Below are positions 1 through 12,600 of a stretch of 64,000 nt of DNA, piece after piece. Both the position numbers and the translations under genes were made by a program. This stretch comes from Limanda limanda (Eukaryota > Chordata > Actinopteri > Pleuronectiformes > Pleuronectidae), in NCBI RefSeq assembly GCF_963576545.1, contig NC_083645.1, positions 124,001 to 188,000 of the forward strand, in the 5' to 3' direction. A model generated the notes under the pieces. The model saw only the letters and a list, made by a program, of their open reading frames with translations. It was not told the DNA's origin and searched no databases. Positions within the stretch are counted from its first letter, which is position 1; the number at the start of each line of letters is the position of its first letter.

Positions 1-556
1 GGAAAATGCAAACGCTGAAACATCAGTGTTGGCAACAACGGCCACAAAAGTATTTCAGTAGCTTTTTTTTTTATAGCACAACAACCATAGCTGGGACCAG
101 AGAGCACCACCTGTCATTGTAATATTTAGTGGTTAACCAAACAAATACTGACAAAATGGTAACATAATTACTTTAAATAAAATTAACAAAAATGACATTA
201 GTAACCCTTTATTAGCAGTATATGAGCTAGTAATAGCTGATTAAGTAGCTGTACGCAGTTTATTAACAACACAGACACCTATGGGAACCCTTAGGCAGTG
301 GCTGCTGAAATAACAATGATCAACGAAAACACACCTGACACAGAATTATAATATATAGTACATGTTCACAGAGGAAGTTGGAACAAATATGTGCATGCAT
401 CAAAATTTGTGTAAACACTGGTTATAAAACATAACGTTATTGGTAGACTTAGTATTACCAACAAACTTTAAAACACATAAAAATGATCAAAAAAGTAGTT
501 TTGAGAAAAGAGATGGATTATGATCATTCATTGCAAAGTCAGGTATATTCTCATAC

Positions 557-635
557 CTTTAACCCCTGCCATGGCAGACTGGTTCTGTTGAAGTACATCA
601 GCACATAGCCTAGTGACTCCATGTCATCACGGCGA
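557..635 (-). CDS. csnk1a1: csnk1a1 exon 6
   Basis: 79 bases after CTGCAG. The first T completes a Ser codon, then [20 protein letters not shown] through WQGLK in the C-lobe. It ends in phase 0 at the donor GTATGA. The next exon would lie left of position 1. Confidence 0.95.
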
Positions 636-3600
636 CTGCAGACAAAGTAATGTTATTTGTTGAGTCAAAATATGCTCTATAAAAAAAACGATGCAGAATA
701 GAAGTTTCTTTTATTACTGTCATGGAATTTGAAACATGAAGTGATGGGTTAGTTGCATTAGTGTTAGACCTAGATAAACTGCAAATCAAGTCCTTGAGGT
801 TTTAAATGCTAAAAGCAAACATTCAACTTATAGGCTTGATTTCCATAAACATTTTTAGAAGAGGGAAACAATTTTCCTTGAAAGTCATCTTTGAGTATTA
901 AATGTATGAACAGACCTCTGTTCAATGCCCAGATGAGCATTGATGGAGGCATAGCGGGCTGTGCCAGTCAGATTCTTGTCTTCTCTGTAGGGGATGTGCT
1001 GTCTTGTTCGGTTGTCTCGGTACTTCTTCGCCAAGCCAAAGTCAATAAGGAACAACTGACATGGGGAGAGAACAGATGGAGGATTTCAGTCAGAGATGGC
1101 GGTAAAGAACAGAGAAAATCCCAAATTCACACTTTAACAGGAATTAGCATGAACATATCGTCAAGCTGTTTGTAACAGCCTTATTTCAGTCTTAAATGAT
1201 GTGAAAACTCCAGTGAGATGTTATATATATATAACATAACATCCCACATATACATATCTCAAATGTATACATATCTCAAATGTAATATATCATAAATTCG
1301 CCAAAATTGAAGATACCTTGAAGTAAGATTGAACTGGGGCCATGAAAGTAACCACATTACCGCAACACCGCAGCCATGTGATGCCTACCATGATTGGGCA
1401 CATTGCAGTCCTCACTGCAGGTGGTGCTGAGCAGTCATACCCTTCTGCCTAACCCTATCCTGGGGCAGACACCCAGAAAGCCATGCACAGCTCCACTTCG
1501 TCCGCTTACAGTGTGGTTTGTGGTCTTTTCATACATGTTTGGACCCTGAAGTTATTTTTTTACAGTTTTTCCGGGTCCGTCAATAATTCAATTTCCTGTC
1601 TCTATCATTCGTGCTCTCTCAATACATTGTTGAAGTTTACAAATTATGTTTTTTACTCAGTCTGAGTCTACACTCATTTTTCATTTCAACTAGACCCGAC
1701 TGTCATTGAATGTAACTAATTCTGACTATAACTATGAGACACACATGACTGGCAAAACATCTGCAATTATTTTTTGCTATTCCTAGGTTTCTCATATATC
1801 TGTCATTGTTGAAATATAACCATCTTTAATTTTAGTTGCAGTTATCTACATTTTCCTTCTGACTAGCTATAATTCATCTTCAGATATCTACAACACTATT
1901 CGGACAATTTCAAACAAATTTTAAAAAGTATCTTAAATTGAGGCGAATCAAAGATTTATTCAATTATGCCTAGTCATGATTAAATTAAAGATACCACGAC
2001 CTGAAATCGAGTCATGTTTTAAATACATATATTGGTTCTGGACTTGCTGCGGAGGTTGGTGGACACAAGCAAAACTTAGGAGGTTCTCTACTCAGACATG
2101 TCGACACATTAGCCTGTGCAATTACCAAACCACAAAAATCGTATACAATTTAAAAATGTGTTTGTGTGCTGGGGTGGATGTCCAGCATCGCACAAGTTCA
2201 TAAACTATGAACCCCACTCATCCCTCAAAGCTCATTCTGCAGATATCACAGCCCTAGACATAGTGCTCACTCTTATGATCAGACATTTTCCATTCTTCAG
2301 TGTTTCAGAGCTCATTTTCTGACAGTTTTTGTCTGACAGATGCTCTCTGGTTCGTTTCTCCATTAATGTCGTTAGGAGATCCAAGAATTATTTCAAAGTG
2401 ATGAGTTTATTTCCTCTATGAACATAGATATATTCACACAGGCTAAACTCAACTGTATTTGTTTAACTGACAAGAACTGCAAATAATTTTATTTGCATGT
2501 AGTGTGGGCAGACACATTCTGCGTTTGTCTGGGTGTGCTGCGGCTGTGGTGTAGTTGCTGGAGATTGGTAAATGCATTATGCGTTTGCACAGTGCATGAA
2601 CGTGTTAGATGTCACATTCTATCGTAGATGCATCCTGTTGCTAGTAGGTGGTGCTATGAATATGTTGAATCTGTAAATATGATCACGACAATATAAAGTC
2701 AAGTTGTAAGAGCTTCCTGTTTCAAGTAGAAGTTCATACTTTTTATCTAGCTGTTGTCAAGAAAAACTCTAAATGGTCCAGTTTTAGTCGTTAAGTTATT
2801 AAATCACCAAAATCCAGGCAAAAAATGTATATCACAATCAACATCTCCAACTTCCTGTTCAATGTAATGTAGTGGTCCAAGCCGCTTTTTTTTTATCTGG
2901 CCATGATACATGTACTGCTGGGGCTAATTTGTTGAAATTTAGTTGGGGAGAGTTTCCATGCATGTTTAACCTTACAAAAACGCAAGAAGTTAAAAAAAAA
3001 AAATGGATAACATTCACAAGATGTGAAGGGTCTCTGAATCTGGTCTTATGAACTTGAGTGCAGAATGGACAATATTTAGTCAAGTTGGAAGGACTTCCTC
3101 TTTCAAGGCAAATATCACGCCACTGATCCAGCTTTAAATGAAGCTTCACATAGAGCAAAACCTCTCATTGTGAAGGTTTTTAGATTATTCTGACCCAATA
3201 CGAAGGCGATCCGCTAAGCCTCTAGAAGTATGTTAAAGTACAATGCATGGAAAGTTGAAGAAAATGTTTGTTATTTCCGGTGTGTGTGATGAGTTTCATT
3301 AATTTCCGAACATGTATAGGTCCCCCCAAAAGGTGATCAATTGTAAAAACTAAACATCAACTTTTGGCATGTTGCCAGATATCAGTTTTATCTGTAACAT
3401 TGTTTATGTATGCATGTTATTTTAAGAATATCATACTCCTAGGATTGTGCAAATAGATGATTCTCATTGATAGTCAGAGAGATCCTTGAAAGACCAATTA
3501 TTAATTACACTATAATAACTAAAACTTATGATGTATGAACGAGATAGATACTGCAGAAGGGCGGGGAGAGATTGAAATTATTTACGTAATGGTGGACTGA

Positions 3601-6600
3601 TTTACACACAATTATCATATGCATAAAATGAACACATTGGTAATTCAATTTTCTAAATATTACAATATCTGTTTATTGTGACAGCCAGAATAGAGAGACA
3701 AAAAATATGGTTATTGATAGAGTTTCTGCATGTAAGAGATTCTGAATTACAGTAAGCACTATGTAAATCCATTACATAATTCACTGAGTTGTCTCAGTAT
3801 CACACTCATCATGCTGTCCGGTTTCAATCCCCTGTCGCAGTTTCTCGTTGAAAAGGGAAAAAAATGGATTCTTAGAACAATACCAAGAGTATCGGTTCAG
3901 ATAAATAAGACCCAAATTGACAAGCTGAGGGCTCTGCCTTTGTGTTGTGCTACATCAGCTTATCCAGCTTCATACAAGCCCCTCTTATTAGTACTTTACC
4001 CAAAGCTTATTAATGTTTGCAATAGATGTCACTGTAAAAGGCAATGCTACTGGTGTGAATCAAGAAACCACTTTTCACAGTTTGATGCTGGTTTTTGTTA
4101 CTGTAAAATCAATTTAACTTGTAATAGCGCGTGTCATGTAATTTTACTTGTCTCCATACAAACCATGATGTCAGGGCTACCATTGTCTTAAATGAGAATA
4201 ACACTAAATCAACACCCTACACTGAAACAGAACGCTGTACATCCAGCTTCTAACCAAGTGATGTTCAACTCCAGGGAGCACAACCAGAAGTAGAACACAA
4301 GTTAGAGAGTTCCCTCTCCCCAATCTCTAAACATGAGTACAGATACCACATCCCATGTCAATAAGAGTAAGACGTGCTCTGAGCAAATGTGACCATAAGA
4401 TATTTTTAGGTAAAGTCAGAAAAACTATGTTTGATGTTACAGGTTGAGTTTCCAAGATTTATGTTAAGCCTAATATTCAGTACACCTGAAATATGTCAGT
4501 TAACTGACCATTCTATTGTTCCATCTGCCAAGGACAGTATTACCAGGTGCAGCAGACAGAGGCAGGGAGTAACGAATTAATTCCGCTGAGGAGATCAAAT
4601 GATTTTCTTGACAAAAAGGTCATATTCTAGAAGCGTAATATAACCCTCCCGCTAACTGGCTATGAATCCAGCGGGGTATCCCTGCTGTGTTCTCACATCA
4701 GATTCTCCTGGCTTTCTGCAGACATTAAACTAAGGGACCAGGCTGAAAAAGTCTGCAGATAACCTGGAGGCCTTCACTTGGACATTTGGGTTCACGCATG
4801 CACCTCTTCTTGAGAAGGTGTGGAGGATTGCCGGAGTTCAGTGCATGTCTGAGAGCAGCTTCAGAAATAAAAAGGCTATTCTGACTGTTGCAACTAAAAT
4901 TTTGTTTTGGTGACTTGGCAGTAGATTAGAAAAACTACATAAAATGTTCTTTGTGTTACATGTGTTAAAGTGACAGATTCCTCTGAATATTATTGGAGCA
5001 GTTTCAAAGTAGCTAGACTTGTCTGTGTGTGTACATTTGTGAATAAACATCCACACTTTGAGGTTTTCAATGAAATGCTTAGTGATTCATCCATTTGGTT
5101 TCTAATTAAATATCAGTTCTGTGTGGCACATGTAAGTCTCAGTTACACTGCTATCTAATAGAACAAGGAAAATATATATGAATAATTAATTATTTTATTG
5201 TACTATTAATACAGGCCATTTACCATAAATGCTTTTACTACTCTCATTGCAAACATCACTTTATGAGACAGGAAGTGGCTTTTCAAAATGAGAACAAGAC
5301 ATTTGGTTACAGGGACTGGGGCGCCTTTTTACAATAAATAAGAACGATAGCTACTCCTTCGGCAAAGTTTCCTTTCCTCTCCCACTATATTGAAGTTCAA
5401 TCTAGGTGGAGGAATGCATACTCTGGGTATTATGAGTGCAAGTTGGGTGCTGGTTATCTAATTAACTTTAAACCAGTGTAGTTGGGTATGATTGCAAAAA
5501 GACAACTGCTGATGTGAGGCAGCTGGTGTTGTGGTAAAAGGTCACACCTGGTTTAATCCTGAGAAAGATGGGTCCTGAGAAGAGCTAACAGCCAAGCTTC
5601 TTTTCCTCTTCCCCACTGACGAGTCTAAACACTAGGGCAGACAGTAGAGGGGCAGGGGTCAAAATCACACAGCCTCTATCCACCTTTAGTCACAGTTAGC
5701 ATGAGTACAGCAGGCACTTCTGGTTGCACCTACATGATTTGCTCCCTTAAAAATACAGCTGACAGTGTCCTGTTGAGCTAATATAGGCACCTCCTTCTGT
5801 GCATCCAAGACTGGACAGGCAAAAATCGTGTGGTACAGATTTGATACTTCATCAATCTAGAAGAAACCACATGACTAATTTCTTTCTGTCAGGACAACGA
5901 TGTACAAAAACTGAAGCGCTTCTGCAGATAGGGAAACTACAATATTATGTCTGATTAAGACACTAAAGGCCAGTGCAAAAAGGCAACACCATAGCTCAGA
6001 AAAGACCATGGGAACAAGGGGATGGTAACGAGCCCATGTCATGTCTCCAAAAGCAAAAAACAAGGATGGTACATGAAATATTAGCTATCTAGGATGGCTT
6101 AAAAAGCTGATTAAAGTAAAAGATTAAAATAAATTAGATTGTGGCCAATGCTTCAATAATAAAAACTGACAAGAGCTGCTAGAACTATTTTCATATCGAT
6201 TTATCAATTATTTATCTGAAAACCTTAAATTTGTATCCTTTCCAGTAGTTGCAACTTTATGACAATACCAGTTTCAGATGTCTACAATTTAATTTAGACT
6301 GGTCATAATTCAAGTTCAATATATAGGAAATTCACCTCAATTCAAGATACCTTAAATTAAGTTTGAGCTAGTCAGAATGGTGCTGTAGATATCATGAACA
6401 TTGTACATATCTGGAACTGGAATTAAAGACAGTTATAATTCAACTGAATTATGGAAATCTCTTAGGGCTGCAGGATTTTAGGAAAACATGCGATAACGTT
6501 GTTGAAAATTGCAATGACGATATGTCTGCTTCCTCCTCACTTGCCCGCTGACTTGTGCTCATTTTATACTTTACCAATAACACCATCACTGATCACAAGT

Positions 6601-9600
6601 TGTTAGGACACGTAAAGTAATGAGGTTTACTTAATTTTAGTTTGATCTGCTCTAGAGTTTATGAAACATTTTTAAAGCTGCTACACAACACAAGACATAA
6701 CGTGACACGCACAACCTGGACATCAGGGTTAAAGTGACCGGAAGAATCAGGAATCATGAGCAGACACATCGATTAATGACTAAATACATGTGATTATCAT
6801 TACGTGTGTGAGACGAGCAGACACTCACTCACGCACCCCCCATTCACCTGCAGACAAAAGAGGTTTTCCTGCAGATTAGAGTTTGTCCTTTTAAATCTTA
6901 GGTGCAGCACCCAAGTCTAAACTAAATGAATGTCAAATCTGTGTGGAGAGCACTTACTCATTTACTTATGCTTGTAGTCTGATTTTTGCATTGAAAAAAA
7001 GTGCACACTTGTAACACTAACAGCCTAATACTTTTTAAAGTAGTAAAATAAAAACGGAGTTCATGTAGATTGGTTGCATTTATTAAAAAAAACAGCTATG
7101 TGCAGTTATTGGATGTGATACTTGCAATGCATCGTTGTGAATCAAAACATTGACTGCTGAGTTGTAATCGAAATGTTGTAATCGAAATGAGGGACGGGAA
7201 TCGGCAGAGACCTCCCGATACGATCGCTATACTTAGGTGGTGATACGATATATATTGCGATTCTTTGGGTATTGTGATTCTGTAAGTATTGCGATTCGAT
7301 ATTACGATTTCTTTTGATTATTTTTTTTTAAAATACTGGACCATGGAAAACAGTTGAATCATACCTTTATATACCACAGTCAAATTCTGCTTTACAAGTT
7401 TTATTTCAAATATTAACATTAACTTAATGACTGCCAGGCAGCCAATAGAGAAATTAAATAAAAATGTGCCCCATTATTGTATAGCCCCTGTCAACTGCAC
7501 ACAAACTGACAGATTAAGAAATGTATGCCACATATAAAATAAACAAAAAGGCTATGCAAAGCTTGTGCTTGGGTACGTTTAGATTCTTGTGCAAAAACAA
7601 GAGCTGGTCAACATGCTTTGGGATGAGGTTGCTCCTCCCCCCATATATCTCCCCATATAAAACCAATAAATATGTTTTTTTAAAAATTGATTTGGGAGGC
7701 AGTGTGGCGATTGACAAATCGCGATTCGTAACTGAATCGATTTTTTTCCCCCATCCCTAGTGAAGATACGCATCTCTAGCGATAACGTTGAAAATTGCGA
7801 TGACGATATGACTTGCGATAAATAAACATACTGAATTATATGGCGTTAAGGTCTTCTTGCTTAGGTTTCGCTACCAAGAGACATACAGTAAACGGTCAAT
7901 GCAGAGACTGAAGGGGGCGCACAGCCTGGCCACAGCGCCACCAAGTCCGGGACAGACACCCAGGGAGGCATACACAGCTCCACTAAGTCAACTTTGAGTG
8001 TCCATTTGGGGTATTTCCATACATGTCTGGGATGTGAAAGGTTATTTGTTTTACAGATTTTAGCAGCTGTCAGTAATTAAGTTCTCCCCTCTGTCTCCAT
8101 CATTCATACCAAACCGAGCTCCATACATTAAGTTTACAAATTCTTTAGTTTTTAAGGCAGACTGAGTTAGCACGTGTCTAATCACTGTGTGCGTGCGTGT
8201 GGCTGATAAATATGCGCACTGCTCTGGAGCAAGATAAGGAAAAGTAACGATCATTATGTGATGATCAGTGTTGATATTGTGGCGGAATTTCAGAAAGAAA
8301 AAAACAGTTTAACTGTTGGACATAGGCAAAACCCCCCACTTAGTTACAACCCGACGTTAGTGTAATCTGTAGTTTGGCATGGAGCCCGTGTCTGTCGGGA
8401 AAGATTAGAAAAAGACTGGTCTTTTAATTAAACCCCACAGCCCCCAAAGGGAGGGGATGTTTTCCGTGTGGGCTTCGGGCTGCACTCGACACATACGGAC
8501 CCACCTGAGGTTTAAACTATAGAAAAGGAATTTTTGAACTAGTGGGAAGAGGCCTATTTTGTTTGAATCAGTAATGGGGATAACCGACTGTTTCGTTGAG
8601 AAAAGTGGTCGCTGCTTTCGGATTTCTGATCCCGGAGTCAAAGCGCCGATAGTTTTAAGAGTGTGTACACATGCAAAATACTTTCAGAGTTTAGTTCAAA
8701 ATACTTTTAAGGTTTGCAACAACTTTTGTAGAAAAGCAAAATGTAACTGGAGGATCTGATGCTGGAGCAGGGTTTAATTTTAATAAAAATTACAATGGAA
8801 ATAATCAGTCCACAGCTAAGGTTAAAACTAAACTGTAAACAATTTGTTTTAAAAAAATAAGGCAAAGCAAAAGTGTCAAGTAAATCAGTCCACCAGTGAT
8901 AAACAGGCAAAACAAGGTGCCAGGGTCGTAGCAATGTTTTGCTCCAGAAAGCCAGCTTGAGTAATACAGATACAAAAATAGACTTACAGAATGCTGTTAC
9001 TTTAACTGCGCTCACGTAAGTGGACTAACAGTGAATGGCCAGTTGCTAGGTCATTTGCCCCTGAAAGTAAAAAATGCTTATGAATGATTAAAATCTGAGG
9101 AGATCAAAGAAGCTGGAGCAGATGAGGCCTTATGCTCCCAGAACAGCAAATACCAGTGATAAAATGTTCCGGATAGATGCTGATCTAAAAGTTTAAAAAG
9201 GGAAACACAACACGAGCATTGCTTTTTACAAATGCCTACAAGATTTATGTGCTAATTAGTGTGGGGGTAGGATGTCAGAATACCCCTCCAAACGGCGATT
9301 TTTCATACCCTTACTTCAAACGGAGGGGTACCTAGAATGCCTTGCGAATCACCAGCAAGCTGCAAGAGAGACCCACAAATGTAGTCTTTTCTCCATAAAA
9401 ATTACACTAATGATTGGAATATAATTTCAATGCATCTTGGTCACTTTTTTCCAGCAGCCGTAAAATAAAATTGAACCACTAACCCTTGTGACTTTGTTTC
9501 CAGGGGCTAGATAACCCATACTAGTATGAAAATCAAATAATGATAATTTCCATACTGTAGAAAGACTGTTCTCAACTTCTTTAGCACTCAGATAGTTATG

Positions 9601-12600
9601 TTTTATTGTATCAAAACACTATATTGGGACATATGATGAAGAGATAAATCAATATTTTTACAAATAAAATAAATCAAAGTAACGGAGATGAACAAGGTTT
9701 AAAGCCATAACTAATAAGTAACTCACTATGAAACTGATAACTGATTTCTTCTCGCAAATGCACTGACATTATGGTTAAAATAATAATCATCAGGGCCCTC
9801 ATTTATAACCGTAGCGCATGCACAAAATGGGGCCCCGAGACGTACGCCACTTATAAAAACAAACTTTACGGGGAAATGTGCGCATTTCGACGCAAACTCT
9901 GATCCATATGTACAAATTTTTTGGAGCTGGGAAAGTGGCGATGCAGACGTGAGGTGTTGAACTGAAGCCAGATTATTGATCCTTTCACCACTGACAAATT
10001 TTATTTGTATAGCCCATATTCACAAATCACAATTCGTCTCATAGGGCTTTAACATGGTGTGACATCCTCTGTCCTTAACCGTCAGCAAGAGTAAGGAAAA
10101 ACTACTAAAAACCCATTTAACAGGTAAAAATACGTAGAAACCTCAGAGAGCCATATGTGAGGGATCCCTCTCCCAGGACGAACAGAAGTGCAATAGATGT
10201 CAAAAACAAACCGTTTTATTATAAAATATATAAAACAATTTACAGCAAATTATGTTCAGATTCCGATAGCTCCATCACGCAGCGTAATGCTGCGTGATGG
10301 ATGCACGGGAATCAGCCAATGGAACCATCCCAGTAAATTCTATAGATTGGGGACATGACAACTGCTCTTAATTTAATAATCCTGAAGCTTTGAAAGATTA
10401 AAAATACAAAAAGGATCGTTTAACAAGTTCTCAGGTTGTTTTTTTGCCTCCACCTTTGAATTGGATGTTTCTAAATAAACACATCACTGCTGTCCCATAA
10501 AAATCGCTCTTCACCTCACTAACAAAGACCTCGATGTCAGTGTAAGAAAGTTTTGCCTCCTCTTCTCATCGTTTGATGCCGTGACTGTCATGATTCATGG
10601 TGGAAACCAAATGGTCAGCAGGATAATTTAATATTCATGACGTGCTTTGCATTGGCGATTTATGGTTGAAGTGGGTTTGTAGAGAGCGTAGTATGAGGCA
10701 GATCCAAATCCGAATGTTTCCAGGTTGCCTGCGATTTATAAATTGTACATTGCGTTCAGGTGTGAAGACATTTAATATGAATCCCACGCACTGTTATATA
10801 AATGAGACCCCATCATAGGTTGAAAACATGTCAGGGATGACAGGAGACGTTATTGAATGCCATTTTTTAACTGAGTCGTGTTCATTTTTTAAAGCTGACT
10901 TTTCAGAATGAAACTAGAGGAATGTTGTCAATGAGATGGAACAAAAAGAAAGAAAAAGACAATTTTCCTGCCACAAACTGCATTTTCTAAAGAATAAAAG
11001 TCTGTTTAAGATTTGCATCTGTGAAATATATATATGTATATATATATAAATATATATATATATACATATATAAACTCAATCAAGTTTATATATATAAATA
11101 TATATATACATATATAAACTCAATCAAGTTATCAACAACTAATCCTAAAGAATGATTTGCACTTAAAATAAGACAAATTATATATAATCCTTTTAAACTT
11201 GTAGTTTCACTTTGCTTTTTACAAAAAAAAGATACTAAATCAACATCAGACACAGACATTGACACAGGACGGCAAAACCTTTAATGAGTATCTGTCCTGG
11301 TTCTGAAGCAGCAGTGTTATAATTTTTCAGCAGTGGAAACCCGCTGAAACTGTTAACATAGAGGAAAAAATGTATCATTATGATTTGCTAATGATTTGCA
11401 GGTAAGTAATGATATCCATTATTCAGATATCAATTTGATGTTGGCTTCATTGCTGCTGGATTCAAAGTATTGTACAGTTGCCGATTTGAGCACAGATTTA
11501 TCTTAATTCCACTACACCCAGTGTGAGGGTCTTAAGCTCTGGATCAGCTGGTAATCGACCCAATAATTTAGATATTTTACTATACAAGTGTTTGGATTTT
11601 AAAGATTCAATTAGAGCAGGGGTGGGGAACGTCTGGCAAGACAGTTTGTGTTTATGAATTGCCCTGCCGGTCCCATTGCCGTATAATAACATATGCTCTG
11701 CCAAATCTTTAATATCTATCAAGAGCAATTTTGTGAACGGCCTAAAGAGTCCATTTTATCTGTTTTGGTTGTGAGTGGTTTAATCAATTTATGCTTTTTT
11801 CACCATGGATATTTTAATATTTCTAATTCAAATTCAAATGTCGAATTGAAAGTTCTTTACAATTAAGTTCATTCATCTTTGAAAAAGTGACCTTGCATGC
11901 TTATGCTTTAGTTGGGGATGCAACAATACCAGTATCGGTGGAAACAATGCTCATATACATATACTCGTAATCAAAACTACTACAACGGCACCCAATACCG
12001 CTTCACAGCAACTTGACATCAACCTCTCATCGATTGAGTAGGTAGCCATAGGAGTGCAGGGAGGTGCAGGGTCAGCAGTTTGGATATATTTTAAGATAAG
12101 CGATGACAAAGGTAGAGCAGACTGCAAACTATGCTCTGCAAAATTGTCCAGAGGCGTGAAAAGTAGCACCTTTAACACTAGAAATTTGATAAAGCATCTC
12201 AAGAACCAACACAAGGCAGAGTTCGAGGGGGTTTGCTAATGCCAACAGCAGCAAACAGCAACAACCATCCTTGCAGCAAATGCTGGAGAAGCGAGAGAAA
12301 ATGGCCAGACACAATCCACGAGCAGTAAAAATAACAGAAGCTCTTACCCAGTGCATTGCTCTTGATGACCAGCCGTCGTCAGTTGTCGATAATACAGGAT
12401 TTCGCCGTCTTCTCAGTATACTGGAGCCGAATATGAGATTCTCAGCTGTCATAGCATCACAGAAATCAAATAACCAAAGCTGCATGCCTTCGTGAAAAAG
12501 CAGGACATTTCAGACTTCAGCTTCACCACTGTTCTTTGGACTAGCAGTCTAAGCCAACTCTATCCCTCATCCTTTTCACTGCGCAGTGGATGATGAGGAT

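Noticed and set aside
3811..4191. 126-codon frame as a small cysteine-rich gene
   Set aside because: No signal peptide, no recognisable motif, and intronic. Cysteine content alone is not evidence.
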